Shown piece after piece: positions 1-9,351 of a stretch of DNA of 64,000 nt. The notes beneath the pieces were generated by a model, which was not told the DNA's origin, made no database searches, and worked only from the letters and a program-made list of their open reading frames with translations. How positions within the stretch are numbered: position 1 is the stretch's first letter; each line of letters starts with the position of its first letter. The position numbers and the translations under genes are program-made. Source of the stretch: Pseudomonas fortuita (lineage in GTDB: Bacteria > Pseudomonadota > Gammaproteobacteria > Pseudomonadales > Pseudomonadaceae); contig NZ_CP114035.2 of the NCBI RefSeq assembly GCF_026898135.2, positions 434,001 through 498,000 on the forward strand, written 5' to 3'.

Positions 1-1442
1 ATGGCGCCCTTGCGCACCACGGCGCCGGCTTCCATCGAGGTGTGGATTTCGTCGCCTGTGCGGTCAAGGAAACCGGTGTTGATGAACGCCACGCGCTCGG
101 CGGCTGCCTTGATGCAGGACTTGAGGTTGACCGTGGTACGGCGCTCCTCGTCCATGATGCCAACCTTGACGGTGTTGCGCGGCATGCCCAGCAGGTCTTC
201 GACCTGACTGAAGATTTCCGCGGCGAAGGCGACTTCTTCCGGGCCGTGCATCTTCGGCTTGACGATGTACACGCTGCCGCTGCGGGTGTTCTTGCGGCTG
301 GTGTTGCCGTTGAGGTTGTGCAGGGCGATCAGGTTGGTGAACAGGCCGTCCTGGATGCCTTCGGGGATCTCGTTGCCTTGGGCGTCGAGGATCGCCGGGT
401 TGGTCATCAGGTGGCCAACGTTGCGCACGAACAGCAGCGAACGGCCATGCAGGGTCACGCTGCCGCCGTTGGGCGCGGCGTACTCGCGGTCCGGGTTCAT
501 GGTGCGGGTGAAGGTTTTACCACCCTTGGTCACGGTTTCGGCCAGGTCGCCTTTCATCAGACCCAGCCAGTTGCGGTAGACGATGACCTTGTCGTCGGCG
601 TCGACGGCGGCAACCGAGTCTTCGCAGTCCATGATGGTGGTCAGCGCCGACTCCATCAGGATGTCTTTGACGCCAGCGGCGTCGGTGCTGCCAACCGGAG
701 TGCTGGCATCAACCTGGATCTCGAAGTGCAGGCCGTTGTGCTTGAGCAGCACGGCGGTCGGTGCAGCAGCATCACCGTGGAAGCCGATGAGCTGGGCATC
801 GTCACGCAGGCCGGTGTTGCTGCCGCCTTTGAGGGCAACAATCAGCTTGCCGCCTTCGACGCGGTAGCCGGTGGAGTCGACGTGCGAGCCGGCAGCCAGT
901 GGCGCGGCTTCGTCGAGGAAGGCGCGGGCGAAGGCGATGACCTTGTCGCCACGGGCCTTGTTGTAACCCTGGCCTTTTTCGGCGCCGCCTTCATCGCTGA
1001 TGGCGTCGGTGCCGTACAGGGCGTCATACAGCGAACCCCAGCGGGCGTTGGCGGCGTTCAGGGCGAAACGGGCGTTCATCACCGGAACAACCAGCTGCGG
1101 ACCGGCCATGTGGGCGATTTCTTCGTCCACGTTCTGGGTGGTGGCCTGGAAATCGTCGGCTTGTGGCAGCAGGTAGCCGATTTCCTGGAGGAATGCTTTG
1201 TAGGCGACGGCGTCGTGGGCCTGGCCTTTGCGTGCCTGATGGTAGGCGTCGATCTTGGCTTGCAGCTCGTCGCGCTTGGCGAGCAGGGCTTTGTTCTTTG
1301 GAGCGAGGTCATTGATGATCTTCTCTGCACCCGCCCAGAACTGCTCGGCGACGATGCCGGTCCCGGGGATGGCTTCGTTGTTCACGAAGTCGTACAGGAC
1401 CTTGGCGACCTGAAGGCCACCGACTTGAACGTATCCAGTCAT
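1..1442 (-). CDS. glcB: Malate synthase G, N-terminal two thirds (gene runs off the left edge)
   Basis: Condenses glyoxylate and acetyl-CoA to malate in the cytoplasm (glyoxylate/glycolate use). The reading frame starts at ATG 1442 with [14 protein letters not shown] and stays open for 480 codons to the window edge; the family has about 725 residues, so the C-terminal third is missing. Recognisable malate synthase G stretches include [28 protein letters not shown] sequence (here [12 protein letters not shown]), the RTMNPDREY region, and [10 protein letters not shown] followed by [19 protein letters not shown] near the truncation, which is the region of the catalytic arginine. The long plus-strand ORF over the same bases is a shadow. 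The assignment is secure at family level. Confidence 0.96.
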   Translation of the reverse strand, partial: MTGYVQVGGLQVAKVLYDFVNNEAIPGTGIVAEQFWAGAEKIINDLAPKNKALLAKRDELQAKIDAYHQARKGQAHDAVAYKAFLQEIGYLLPQADDFQATTQNVDEEIAHMAGPQLVVPVMNARFALNAANARWGSLYDALYGTDAISDEGGAEKGQGYNKARGDKVIAFARAFLDEAAPLAAGSHVDSTGYRVEGGKLIVALKGGSNTGLRDDAQLIGFHGDAAAPTAVLLKHNGLHFEIQVDASTPVGSTDAAGVKDILMESALTTIMDCEDSVAAVDADDKVIVYRNWLGLMKGDLAETVTKGGKTFTRTMNPDREYAAPNGGSVTLHGRSLLFVRNVGHLMTNPAILDAQGNEIPEGIQDGLFTNLIALHNLNGNTSRKNTRSGSVYIVKPKMHGPEEVAFAAEIFSQVEDLLGMPRNTVKVGIMDEERRTTVNLKSCIKAAAERVAFINTGFLDRTGDEIHTSMEAGAVVRKGA

Positions 1443-1891
1443 TGCTTGCCTCACTCTGCTCAGCTATTTCGCTCTTCTGTATTAAGCCTGTAGCGCTTCT
1501 CTAAACACGGCACCAGTGCGTGCCCCCGGGTTGTACCGGGCGCGGCTGGGTGCGGCTTGCCAGACAGGCCGGCAGGCAGTGTGCGTATTTTCACAGGCGC
1601 CTTGGCAGACATCCAAACGACGTTTTGTAGTCCGCGCCACGGGATACTACATGAAGCAGTAGGCGGGGCAAAATCAGACTAAAAGCGCCGTTATGCGACC
1701 CGTTGGTCGCGTATGGTCACGCTGGGAGTGGGTATGTTCGCAAAAAACAGGTGGATTGTTCCAGATAAATCTTGAAACAGTACACGATTCGTTGTGCTGG
1801 CCGCCCTGCGGCAGGTTGCCGCGCCTTGCCTATACTGAGTCGATCCCCCGATTTACTGCCGCCGGGCGCGGTCCGACACGAGGAAGGGCTT
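1443..1891. other. Divergent intergenic region glcB / gcvR-like gene
   Basis: About 450 bp separate the glcB start from the GTG of the ACT-domain gene. I see no convincing gene, RNA or repeat. The stretch must hold the promoters of both genes. An open plus-strand frame enters the downstream gene from 1772 but has no ribosome binding site, and its extra 40 residues do not look like the family. Confidence 0.5.
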
Positions 1892-2410
1892 GTGGATCAT
1901 CTTGTACTGACTGTTATCGCCCCTGACAAGGCCGGCCAGGTCGAACGCATTGCCCAGTGCATCGCCGACCACAGTGGCAACTGGCTGGAAAGCCGCATGT
2001 CGCGCATGGCCGGGCAGTTTGCCGGCATCTTGCGGGTGGCGGTGCCGGCAGAGAATTATGCTGAACTGGTGGCGTCGTTGCAGGGGTTGGCGAGGTATGA
2101 CATTCGGGTGCTGATTGCCGAGAGCGGTATTGAACCGTCGTGCACCTGGAAGCCGATTGCCATGGAGCTGGTGGGGAATGACCGGCCGGGGATCGTGCGC
2201 GACATTACCCGGTTGCTGGCGGATCTGGGCGTGAACCTTGAGCGGTTTACCACTGAGGTACGGCCGGCACCGATGAGCAGCGAACCACTGTTTCATGCAG
2301 ATGCCTTGCTGGCGCTGCCGTTGACCCTTTCACTGGATGAACTGCAGCAGAAGCTGGAGAGCCTGGCGGATGATTTGATGGTGGAGTTGAAGTTGCGGGC
2401 GGAGGATTGA
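1892..2410 (+). CDS. gcvR: GcvR-like ACT-domain regulator of the glycine cleavage system
   Basis: A 172-residue protein made of two ACT domains. The first spans roughly residues 1-75 (DHLVLTVIAPDKAGQVERIA), the second roughly 85-165 (MELVGNDRPGIVRDITRLLADLGVNLERF). This is the architecture of GcvR, the accessory repressor that acts with GcvA on the glycine cleavage operon. I chose the GTG at 1892 because AGGAAGG lies 5 bases upstream and the ACT fold starts at once; an in-frame ATG at 1772 would add an unrelated leader. It stands alone between glcB and rarD. The exact target in this organism is inferred from the family name only. Confidence 0.8.
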   Translation: MDHLVLTVIAPDKAGQVERIAQCIADHSGNWLESRMSRMAGQFAGILRVAVPAENYAELVASLQGLARYDIRVLIAESGIEPSCTWKPIAMELVGNDRPGIVRDITRLLADLGVNLERFTTEVRPAPMSSEPLFHADALLALPLTLSLDELQQKLESLADDLMVELKLRAED

Positions 2411-2423
2411 TCCGACATTGCCG

Positions 2424-2442
2424 GGGGCTGCATTGCAGCCCC
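2424..2442 (+). terminator. GC-rich hairpin downstream of gcvR
   Basis: GGGGCTGCA and TGCAGCCCC form a 9-bp perfect inverted repeat just after the gcvR stop. Its loop is a single base, so the inner pairs must open, and it is followed by TTGCGGTT. It could be a weak terminator; there is no real T-run. Confidence 0.4.
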
Positions 2443-2612
2443 TTGCGGTTATCCCGATATCACGGGGAAGGCCCTGTGGATAACCTGGGGGTGTAGCGCT
2501 CCAGCCCAGGTACCCTGTGCCTTGCACGGTTTTGATCAAAAAACGTTCAAGTTTCAGCCGCTTGTGCACAAAGCACGGGGACGAGGGTGTGGATAACCTT
2601 TGGAGATGTCGC

Positions 2613-2639
2613 TGCAGGCCACGAACCACGTGGCCTGCA
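2613..2639. terminator. Inverted repeat between convergent gcvR and rarD
   Basis: TGCAGGCCACG (2613-2623) and CGTGGCCTGCA (2629-2639) are an 11-bp perfect inverted repeat with a 5-base loop. TGGTTTTGAT follows on the plus strand, so it may terminate readthrough from gcvR. The T-run is short. Confidence 0.45.
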
Positions 2640-2659
2640 TGGTTTTGATCATTTATTGA

Positions 2660-3547
2660 TCAGCTTCGCTTGCGCAAACTCATCCACGCATCAACGCTGT
2701 AAATCGCCAGACCCGCCCAGATGAACATGAACGCCACTAGGGTGCTCGACGACAAATGTTCATCGAACAGCAGGACGGCCTGCAACAGCACCAAGGTGGG
2801 CGCCAGGTACTGCAGGAAGCCCAAGGTGGTATACGGCAGGTGCCTCGCCGCAGCGTTGAAGCACACCAGCGGTATCAGCGTTACCGGCCCGGCAGCCATC
2901 AACCACAAGGCTTCGCTGCTGGTGTAAAACGCCCCTTGGGCACTCATCGCCGCCGGGTGCAGCAGCAGCCAGCCAAGGGCCAGCGGCACCAGCATCCAGG
3001 TTTCCACCACCAGGCCCGGCAATGCCGCCACTGGCGCCTGTTTGCGAATCAGCCCGTAGAAGCCGAAGCTCAACGCCAGCACCAGCGACACCCAAGGCAG
3101 GCTGCCTACCTGCCACACCTGCTGTGCTACGCCTAAGGCGGCCATGCCCACCGCCAGCCATTGCAGGCGGCGCAGGCGCTCGCCAAGTATCAGCATGCCC
3201 AGCAACACGTTGATCAGCGGGTTGATGTAGTAACCCAGGCTGGCCTCGAGCATGCGGCCGTTGTTTACCGACCACACATAGGTCAGCCAGTTGCCGGCGA
3301 TCAGTGCACCGCTCAGCGCCAGAATGCCCAGCCGGCGCGGGTTGTCACGCAGTTCGCGCCACCAGCCGGGGTGTTTCCACACCAGTAGCAGCAGCGAGCC
3401 GAACAGTGCCGACCAGAGCACCCGGTGGACAATGATCTCCACTGCCGGGACGTTCTGGATTGCCTTGAAGTAAATGGGGAACAGGCCCCAGATGATGTAG
3501 GCGCTCAGGCCCAATATGTACCCGCGACGCGGGTTTGCGGCGTGCAT
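2660..3547 (-). CDS. rarD: RarD-type EamA-family inner-membrane transporter
   Basis: A 295-residue polytopic membrane protein with about ten hydrophobic segments, starting GYILGLSAYIIWGLFPIYFK, the typical RarD opening. It contains two EamA (drug/metabolite transporter) halves and a conserved SAYIIWGLFPIY / NWLTYVWSVNNG pattern. RarD proteins are named for a chloramphenicol-sensitivity phenotype; the natural substrate is not known. It is monocistronic, convergent with gcvR and followed upstream by srkA in the same direction with a 64-bp gap. Family assignment is firm, function is not. Confidence 0.9.
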   Translation of the reverse strand: MHAANPRRGYILGLSAYIIWGLFPIYFKAIQNVPAVEIIVHRVLWSALFGSLLLLVWKHPGWWRELRDNPRRLGILALSGALIAGNWLTYVWSVNNGRMLEASLGYYINPLINVLLGMLILGERLRRLQWLAVGMAALGVAQQVWQVGSLPWVSLVLALSFGFYGLIRKQAPVAALPGLVVETWMLVPLALGWLLLHPAAMSAQGAFYTSSEALWLMAAGPVTLIPLVCFNAAARHLPYTTLGFLQYLAPTLVLLQAVLLFDEHLSSSTLVAFMFIWAGLAIYSVDAWMSLRKRS

Positions 3548-3611
3548 GCAGAATCCTTGCTTAGGTAGCTAAATATAGCGACCCCTATTGTAGACAGAGA
3601 CGTCCCTACCT

Positions 3612-4586
3612 CTAGAACAATTTCAGGGGTGGCTCATCCAGCGCAGCCATCTGCTCGCGCAGCGCAAGAATCTGGTCGCCCCAGTAGCGTGGCTGGCCAA
3701 ACCAGGGGAAGCTGGGCGGGAATGCCGGGTCGTCCCAGCGCCGCGCCAGCCAGGCGCTATAGTGCAGCTGGCGCAGGGCACGCAACGGCTCGATCAGGGC
3801 CAGTTCGCGCGGATCGAAATCGTGGAACTCGTTGTAACCGTCGATCAGTTCGGCCAGTTGCCCCAGGCGCTCCTCGCGGTTGCCCGCCAGCATCATCCAC
3901 AGATCTTGCACTGCCGGGCCCATGCGGCAGTCGTCAAGGTCGACCACGTGGTACACCTCGTCTCGGTGCATCAGGTTGCCGGGGTGCAGGTCGCCGTGCA
4001 GGCGGATGAGCTGGTGCGGTGTGCGGGCGTAGATGTCCTCGACACGCTTGAGCACGTCGCGTGCTACGGACTCGAAGGCCGGCAACAGTTCGCGCGGGAC
4101 AAAACCACCGTCCAGCAGGGTGTTCAGCGAGGCGTGGCCGAAGTTCTCCACAGCCAGGGCCTCACGGTGCTCGAATGGTTTGGTGGCGCCTACGGCATGC
4201 AGGCGGCCGAGCAGCTGGCCAAGGCGGTAGAGCTGGTCGAGGTTGCCCGGCTCCGGAGCGTGGCCGCCGCGGCGCGGGAACAGAGTGAAACGGAAGCCCT
4301 GGTGCTCGAACAAGGTGCGGCCGTCGTGCTGCATCGGCGCAACCACAGGCACCTCGCAGTCGGCGAGTTCGGCGGTGAAGCTGTGTTCTTCGAGGATCGC
4401 CGCATCGGTCCAGCGGCCTGGGCGATAGAACTTGGCGATCAGCGGCTGAGCGTCTTCAATGCCCACCTGATAGACGCGGTTCTCGTAGCTGTTCAGTGCC
4501 AGCACCCGGGCGTCGCTGAGAAAGCCGATACTTTCCACTGCGTCCAGGACCAGGTCGGGGGTGAGGGTGTCGAAGGGGTGGGACAT
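3612..4586 (-). CDS. srkA: Stress response kinase A (YihE/SrkA family)
   Basis: A 324-residue Ser/Thr kinase of the aminoglycoside-phosphotransferase fold, close in length to E. coli SrkA (328). The start is the ATG at 4586 (MSHPFDTLTPDLVLDA), preceded by CCGGAG at a spacing of 6; the frame is open 11 codons further upstream but without a signal. Catalytic loop LHGDLHPGNLM and the metal-binding VVDLDDCRMGP segment are both present. In E. coli the enzyme counters cell death under envelope stress (CpxR regulon); that role is by family only. It is followed downstream by rarD on the same strand. Confidence 0.9.
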   Translation of the reverse strand: MSHPFDTLTPDLVLDAVESIGFLSDARVLALNSYENRVYQVGIEDAQPLIAKFYRPGRWTDAAILEEHSFTAELADCEVPVVAPMQHDGRTLFEHQGFRFTLFPRRGGHAPEPGNLDQLYRLGQLLGRLHAVGATKPFEHREALAVENFGHASLNTLLDGGFVPRELLPAFESVARDVLKRVEDIYARTPHQLIRLHGDLHPGNLMHRDEVYHVVDLDDCRMGPAVQDLWMMLAGNREERLGQLAELIDGYNEFHDFDPRELALIEPLRALRQLHYSAWLARRWDDPAFPPSFPWFGQPRYWGDQILALREQMAALDEPPLKLF

Positions 4587-4639
4587 GGTGACTCCGGAGG
4601 GTAAGCAGCGTGGGGCCATGGTAACGCGTTATGCCTGTA

Positions 4640-4729
4640 CCGGCCTCTTCGCGGCTAAAGCCGCTCCCACAGGTTTTGTGCACATGTCTCAGGCGGCGCG
4701 TTCCCTGTGGGAGCGGGTTTACCCGCGAA
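4640..4729. repeat. Pair of inverted P. putida-type REP elements
   Basis: CGGCCTCTTCGCGGCTAAAGC with CGCTCCCACAGG (4640-4673) and its inverted partner CCTGTGGGAGCGGGTTTACC with CGCGAA (4704-4729) face each other across 30 bases. This is the REP palindrome seen hundreds of times in P. putida genomes. The same unit recurs at 11370-11462 and 61769-61870. Confidence 0.9.
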
Positions 4730-4750
4730 CCGCGCTGAAGCGCGGCCAGG

Positions 4751-5515
4751 CTATGCAGGAACCCCGATCAACACATAGGACGGATGAAACTGCACCTGCA
4801 CCGCACTGCCCGCCGCCACCGGCTGCCCAGCCAACCAGTGCGCCTCGGCAATGGCACACAATGTCTGCCCATTGCCCAACGCCAGCCGGAGCTCACTGGG
4901 CCCGTCATCCTCTGCCAGCACCTCTTCCACCGTTGCGTTCAAGCAGTTGCTGCCCGCTTCGGGGGCTTCCCCCTCCGCCAGCAACCGTACCCATCCCGCC
5001 TTGAGCAGCGCCACCACCATCGTCCCCAGTGTCAGCTCCAGCCGCGCGGTGCTGTCGTGGGTGATCAGCGCATCAATCTCCAGCCCGCCGCCTAATGCCA
5101 GGCTGACGCGATCATATCGGCCTTCACGACGCAGGCCGCTGACCTGGCCCTGCAGCTGGTTACGCGCACTGGTGCGCAGCATCAGGCGCCCGAGCAGGTC
5201 GAGGTCGCTGGATTCTTCGGCGGCTTCAAGCATTTGCGCCTGCAGTGTCTGCAGCCGTTGATACAAGCGCAGCACCCGCTCGCCTTCCGGCGACAAGCGC
5301 GCACCACCACCGCCACGGCCACCGGTGCTGCGCTCGACCAACGGCTGGCTGGCCAGGTTGTTGAGCTCGTCGATGGCATCCCAGGCAGCCTTGTAGCTGA
5401 TACCCGCTGCCTTCGCTGCGCGGGTGATCGAGCCTTGCTCGGCAATGTGCTGCAGCAGAGCGATACGCTGGGGGCGGCGGGCGATGTGCTGGGTGAGAAG
5501 CGTGGGTAGGGGCAT
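4751..5515 (-). CDS. modE: ModE-family molybdate-responsive transcriptional regulator
   Basis: A 254-residue protein with an N-terminal winged helix (residues about 15-110: ALLQHIAEQGSITRAAKAAG, then SYKAAWDAIDELNN and a glycine-rich wing GGRGGGGARLSPEGERVL) followed by two Mop/TOBE ligand-binding repeats (about 120-185 and 190-252). This is the ModE architecture, which binds molybdate and controls molybdenum uptake and molybdoenzyme genes. No modABC lies next to it here, so the target is elsewhere. The GC-rich wing is usual for the LysR-like ModE DNA-binding domain. The family call is strong; effector binding is inferred. Confidence 0.88.
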   Translation of the reverse strand: MPLPTLLTQHIARRPQRIALLQHIAEQGSITRAAKAAGISYKAAWDAIDELNNLASQPLVERSTGGRGGGGARLSPEGERVLRLYQRLQTLQAQMLEAAEESSDLDLLGRLMLRTSARNQLQGQVSGLRREGRYDRVSLALGGGLEIDALITHDSTARLELTLGTMVVALLKAGWVRLLAEGEAPEAGSNCLNATVEEVLAEDDGPSELRLALGNGQTLCAIAEAHWLAGQPVAAGSAVQVQFHPSYVLIGVPA

Positions 5516-5573
5516 GGGCGTTCGTCGTTATAGTCAGAATGGATAGTGTGCAGGAGCGGCGATCCGCGCCTGG

Positions 5574-6305
5574 TCAGATATACCCCGGCTTGGGCGTACG
5601 TGCCAGGCAATACACATCCACCCGCCGCGCGCCTGCCCTGCGTAGTGCCTGGGCAATAGCTTGGGCAGTGGCACCGGTGGTCAATACATCATCGACGATG
5701 GCGACATGCTTGCCTTCCAGTTCACGGGTTACAGCAAACGCCTGACGCAAATTGTGCCGCCGTGCCTTGGCGTCCAGACGTTGCTGTGCCGGTGTCTCGC
5801 GCGTGCGCGCCAGTATTCGCTCATCGCAATTTACCCCCAATTGCGACCCCAGCCACCGCCCAAGCATTCCTGCCTGGTTGAACCCACGCTCGCGCAGTCG
5901 ACGCTTGGCCAGGGGTACAGGCAACAGCAGGTCAGGACGGGGCAGCCCTTCGGCAAAGCGATGCATTAGCCCATGCCCCAACAATTCAGCCATCAGCCGG
6001 CCCAGAGGCCACTGACGGTTGTGCTTGAAGCGGCTGATCAACGTGTCCACCGGAAAACCGAAATGCCACAGCGCAACGACCTTATCGAAGGCCGGCAAGC
6101 GCTGGGAACACTGGGCGCAGGTCAGGCCGGCCATGGGCAAGGGCAAGGCACAACGCAGGCAGTGGTCACCCAGCCATGGCAGTTCCTGCTCGCAGGCGAT
6201 GCACAACGGGTAGTGCTGCTCGACAGGCTCATCGCACAATAAACACGATTGATTAATAAGTGAGCACTTGTAAACCAGTCTTTTCCAGTGTGGTTGACAG
6301 TTCAT
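5574..6305 (-). CDS. comF: ComF-family amidophosphoribosyltransferase-like protein
   Basis: A 243-residue ComF protein: an N-terminal four-cysteine zinc module (CLLC...CIAC...CLRC...CAQC within residues 22-65) and a C-terminal PRTase-fold domain with the PRPP-binding loop VAIVDDVLTTGATAQAI near residue 200. ComF is needed for DNA uptake in competent bacteria; in Pseudomonas the gene usually sits beside bioB, as here. The ATG at 6305 gives 243 residues and places the first codons inside the BirA-type operator at 6268-6300; no better start lies downstream before the cysteines. It is transcribed divergently from the biotin operon. Confidence 0.9.
   Translation of the reverse strand: MNCQPHWKRLVYKCSLINQSCLLCDEPVEQHYPLCIACEQELPWLGDHCLRCALPLPMAGLTCAQCSQRLPAFDKVVALWHFGFPVDTLISRFKHNRQWPLGRLMAELLGHGLMHRFAEGLPRPDLLLPVPLAKRRLRERGFNQAGMLGRWLGSQLGVNCDERILARTRETPAQQRLDAKARRHNLRQAFAVTRELEGKHVAIVDDVLTTGATAQAIAQALRRAGARRVDVYCLARTPKPGYI
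6268..6300 (+). promoter_or_regulatory. BirA-type biotin operator in front of bioB
   Basis: TTGTAAACC (6268-6276), 15 bases, then GGTTGACAG (6292-6300). This matches the BirA operator pattern TTGTAAACC-N15/16-GGTTTACAA with two mismatches in the right half. It lies between the divergent comF and bioB genes and covers the first codons of comF. Repression by holo-BirA would answer biotin sufficiency. Confidence 0.75.
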
Positions 6306-6321
6306 GGGCCTTCCGTAACTA
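6294..6321 (+). promoter_or_regulatory. Predicted sigma-70 promoter of the biotin operon
   Basis: TTGACA (6294-6299), 16-base spacer, TAACTA (6316-6321). The -35 hexamer is inside the right half of the BirA box, so repressor binding would block it directly. The bioB start codon is 73 bases further on. Confidence 0.6.
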
Positions 6322-6394
6322 TGCGAGCTATCCGTGATGCGCTTGTGGGCTTTCCTGTCCCGGCGCCAGCTTCAGCCTAAACAAGGAAACGCCG

Positions 6395-7453
6395 ATGAGC
6401 GCCAGCACAACTGCAACAACACGTCACGACTGGTCCCTGGCCGAGGTCAAGGCGCTGTTCCAGCAACCGTTCAATGACTTGCTGTTCCAGGCGCAAACCG
6501 TGCACCGCGCGCATTTCGACCCTAACCGGGTGCAGGTGTCGACCCTGCTGTCGATCAAGACCGGCGCCTGCCCGGAAGATTGCAAATATTGTCCACAGTC
6601 CGGCCACTACAACACCGGGCTGGAAAAACAGAAGCTGATGGAAGTGCAGAAGGTGCTGGAAGAGGCTGCCCGCGCCAAAGCCATCGGTTCTACCCGCTTC
6701 TGCATGGGCGCGGCGTGGAAGCACCCGTCGGCCAAAGACATGCCCTACGTGCTGGAAATGGTCAAAGGCGTGAAGGCCATGGGCCTGGAAACCTGCATGA
6801 CCTTGGGCAAGCTCGACGAGGAGCAGACTCGGGCCCTGGCCCAGGCCGGCCTGGACTACTACAACCACAACCTCGACACCTCACCGGAGTTCTACGGCAG
6901 CATCATCACCACCCGCACCTATAGCGAGCGCCTGCAGACCCTGGCTTATGTGCGCGATGCGGGGATGAAGATCTGCTCTGGCGGCATCCTGGGCATGGGC
7001 GAGTCGCTGGACGACCGCGCCGGCCTGCTGATTCAGCTGGCCAACCTGCCCGAGCACCCGGAGTCGGTGCCGATCAACATGCTGGTCAAGGTTGCCGGCA
7101 CGCCGCTGGCCGAAGAAGAGGACGTCGACCCGTTCGACTTTATCCGCATGCTGGCCGTCGCCCGCCTGCTGATGCCCAAGTCGCACGTGCGCCTGTCCGC
7201 CGGCCGCGAGCAGATGAACGAGCAAATGCAGGCCTTGGCGTTCATGGCTGGCGCCAACTCGATCTTCTACGGCGAAAAACTGCTGACCACTGCCAACCCA
7301 CAGGCCGACAAAGACATGCAATTGTTCGCACGCCTGGGCATCAAGCCAGAAGCGCGTGAGGAGCATGCCGACGAAGTGCATCAGGCGGCCATCGAGCAGG
7401 CGTTGGTCGAACAGCGCAGCAGCGAGATGTTCTACAACGCTGCATCGGCCTGA
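6395..7453 (+). CDS. bioB: Biotin synthase
   Basis: Radical SAM enzyme of 352 residues that inserts sulfur into dethiobiotin, the last step of biotin synthesis. The SAM-cluster cysteines are C59, C63 and C66 in [14 protein letters not shown], and the other conserved segments ([46 protein letters not shown]) are all in place. AAGGAAA lies 9 bases before the ATG. It is the first gene of bioBFHCD, and its stop is one base before the bioF ATG. The upstream operator indicates control by BirA. Confidence 0.98.
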   Translation: MSASTTATTRHDWSLAEVKALFQQPFNDLLFQAQTVHRAHFDPNRVQVSTLLSIKTGACPEDCKYCPQSGHYNTGLEKQKLMEVQKVLEEAARAKAIGSTRFCMGAAWKHPSAKDMPYVLEMVKGVKAMGLETCMTLGKLDEEQTRALAQAGLDYYNHNLDTSPEFYGSIITTRTYSERLQTLAYVRDAGMKICSGGILGMGESLDDRAGLLIQLANLPEHPESVPINMLVKVAGTPLAEEEDVDPFDFIRMLAVARLLMPKSHVRLSAGREQMNEQMQALAFMAGANSIFYGEKLLTTANPQADKDMQLFARLGIKPEAREEHADEVHQAAIEQALVEQRSSEMFYNAASA

Positions 7454-7454
7454 T

Positions 7455-8627
7455 ATGGCCTTCGACCTGGCGGCGCGCCTGGCCGAACGGCGCGCCGCAG
7501 ACCTGTATCGGCAGCGGCCACTGCTGGAGAGCCCGCAAGGGCCTGAAGTGGTGGTCGACGGCCAGCGGCTGCTGGCCTTCTGCAGTAATGACTACCTGGG
7601 CCTGGCCAACCACCCTGAGGTGATCGCCGCCTGGCAGGCCGGCGCCGAGCGCTGGGGTGTGGGGGGAGGGGCCTCGCATTTGGTGGTGGGCCACAGTACG
7701 CCGCACCATCAGGTTGAAGAGGCGCTGGCCGAACTGACTGGGCGCCCGCGTGCGTTGTTGTTCTCCACGGGCTACATGGCCAACCTGGGCGCCATCACCG
7801 CGCTGGTGGGGCAGGGCGATACGGTGTTGCAAGACCGCCTGAACCACGCCTCGCTGCTGGATGGCGGGCTGCTCAGCGGTGCACGCTTCAACCGCTACCT
7901 TCACAACGACCCGGCCAGCCTGGCCAGCCGCCTGGAGAAGGCCGTTGGCAATACGCTGGTTGTGACCGATGGCGTGTTCAGCATGGACGGCGACGTGGCC
8001 GACCTGCCGGCGCTGGCCAAGGTCGCACGCGCCCGCGGTGCCTGGCTGATGGTCGACGATGCCCATGGCCTGGGCACCCTCGGCGCACAGGGCGGCGGCA
8101 TCGTCGAGCACTTCGGCCTGGGCCTGGAAGATGTGCCGGTGCTGATCGGTACGCTGGGCAAGGCTTGCGGTACGGCTGGCGCTTTTGTTGCCGGCAGCGA
8201 AGCGTTGATCGAGACACTGGTGCAGTTCGCCCGCCCCTACATCTACACCACCAGCCAGCCACCTGCGCTGGCCTGCGCCACGCTCAAGAGCCTGGAGCTG
8301 CTGCGCCGTGAAACCTGGCGTCGCGAGCACCTGACAGCGTTGATTCGCCAGTTCCGCGAAGGTGCGCAGCAGATCGGGCTGGCGTTGATGCACAGCCCGA
8401 CGCCGATCCAGCCGATCATGATTGGCGACAGCGCACAGGCCCTGCGCCTGTCGCGTATGTTGCGCGAGCGCGGCTTGCTGGTGACCGCCATCCGCCCGCC
8501 CACCGTACCGGCCGGCAGCGCACGCCTGCGGGTAACCCTGAGCGCCGCGCACAGCGAGGCGCAGGTGCAGCTATTGTTGAATGCATTGGCCGAGTGTTAT
8601 CCACAACTGGAGAACGCCGATGCGTAA
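7455..8627 (+). CDS. bioF: 8-amino-7-oxononanoate synthase
   Basis: PLP enzyme of the alpha-oxoamine synthase family (390 residues) that joins pimeloyl-ACP and alanine. The start ATG 7455 ([20 protein letters not shown]) follows the bioB stop by one base, pointing to translational coupling; the frame is open further upstream inside bioB but that is overlap only. The glycine-rich [13 protein letters not shown] stretch, the cofactor aspartate in [12 protein letters not shown] and the PLP lysine in [14 protein letters not shown] are present. Its last bases overlap the bioH start by 8. Confidence 0.97.
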   Translation: MAFDLAARLAERRAADLYRQRPLLESPQGPEVVVDGQRLLAFCSNDYLGLANHPEVIAAWQAGAERWGVGGGASHLVVGHSTPHHQVEEALAELTGRPRALLFSTGYMANLGAITALVGQGDTVLQDRLNHASLLDGGLLSGARFNRYLHNDPASLASRLEKAVGNTLVVTDGVFSMDGDVADLPALAKVARARGAWLMVDDAHGLGTLGAQGGGIVEHFGLGLEDVPVLIGTLGKACGTAGAFVAGSEALIETLVQFARPYIYTTSQPPALACATLKSLELLRRETWRREHLTALIRQFREGAQQIGLALMHSPTPIQPIMIGDSAQALRLSRMLRERGLLVTAIRPPTVPAGSARLRVTLSAAHSEAQVQLLLNALAECYPQLENADA

Positions 8628-9351
8628 TCGTCTTGTACTGCTGCCCGGCTGGGGGCTGGGTACTGCTTCACTGGAGCCGCTGGCGGCCAGCCTGCGCGCC
8701 CAGGATACCCGCCTGCAGGTAGAGCTGATGCCACTGCCGGAATTGGACCACAGCGATGTGCAGGGTTGGGTGGATCACCTGGACCGCAAGCTGCCCAGCA
8801 ATGTCTGGCTGGGCGGCTGGTCGCTCGGTGGCATGCTGGCCAGCGCGCTGGCGAAACAGCGCGGCGATTACTGCTGTGGCCTGCTTACCCTGGCCAGCAA
8901 CCCCAGTTTCGTCGCCCGGCCAGACTGGCCCCATGGCATGCCCGAAGACACCTTCGGCACCTTCCTCGATGGCTGCCGCAGCCATACACAGGTGACCCTC
9001 AAACGCTTCCGTACCTTATGCAGTGATGGCGCCCTGCAGCCGCGCACGTTGCTACGCCAACTGGGTGTTGGTGTGCCGGACACCGACCCGCTGTACCTGG
9101 GCACCGGCCTTGAGGTGCTGGCCAAGCTGGACACCCGCGAAGCACTGCAGGCCTATGGCGGCCCGCAATTGCACCTGTTCGCAGGCAGCGATGCATTGGT
9201 GCCGGCAGAGGCAGCGACGGCGTTGAGCGAGCTGCTGCCTGATGTGGAAGTGGGCCTGGTCGAAGACAGTTCCCACGCGTTCCTGCTGGAGTACCCACAG
9301 GAGTTGGCGGCGGGCATCAAGAGTTTCCTGCATGAGAGTGGCGATGACTGA
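8620..9351 (+). CDS. bioH: Pimeloyl-ACP methyl ester esterase
   Basis: An alpha/beta hydrolase of 243 residues that removes the methyl group from pimeloyl-ACP methyl ester and so ends the BioC/BioH pimelate pathway. The nucleophile elbow is GWSLGG (about residues 64-69), with the family opening [11 protein letters not shown] and a C-terminal [10 protein letters not shown] histidine. The start ATG 8620 overlaps the bioF end by 8 bases, and its own end overlaps bioC by 8 bases. The first methionine of the longer open frame at 8581 lies inside bioF and is not the start. Confidence 0.95.
   Translation: MRNRLVLLPGWGLGTASLEPLAASLRAQDTRLQVELMPLPELDHSDVQGWVDHLDRKLPSNVWLGGWSLGGMLASALAKQRGDYCCGLLTLASNPSFVARPDWPHGMPEDTFGTFLDGCRSHTQVTLKRFRTLCSDGALQPRTLLRQLGVGVPDTDPLYLGTGLEVLAKLDTREALQAYGGPQLHLFAGSDALVPAEAATALSELLPDVEVGLVEDSSHAFLLEYPQELAAGIKSFLHESGDD

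Noticed and set aside
42..1493. 483-residue plus-strand ORF over glcB
   Set aside because: It is the antisense shadow of a clear malate synthase reading frame; high GC at third codon positions keeps the complementary frame open. The same applies to long antisense ORFs over the acyl-CoA dehydrogenases (11559-13418, 14953-16839), rpoD (46361-48250), prkA (57876-59900) and davB (29329-31134).
5900..6305. Alternative later start for comF that would free the BirA operator
   Set aside because: No start codon with a signal lies between the operator and the zinc-binding cysteines; any later start would remove them.
8597..8605. DnaA box TTATCCACA at the end of bioF
   Set aside because: It is inside coding sequence, single, and the same 9-mer type turns up elsewhere in coding regions of the window (e.g. 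near 43470 and 53875), so it carries little weight.
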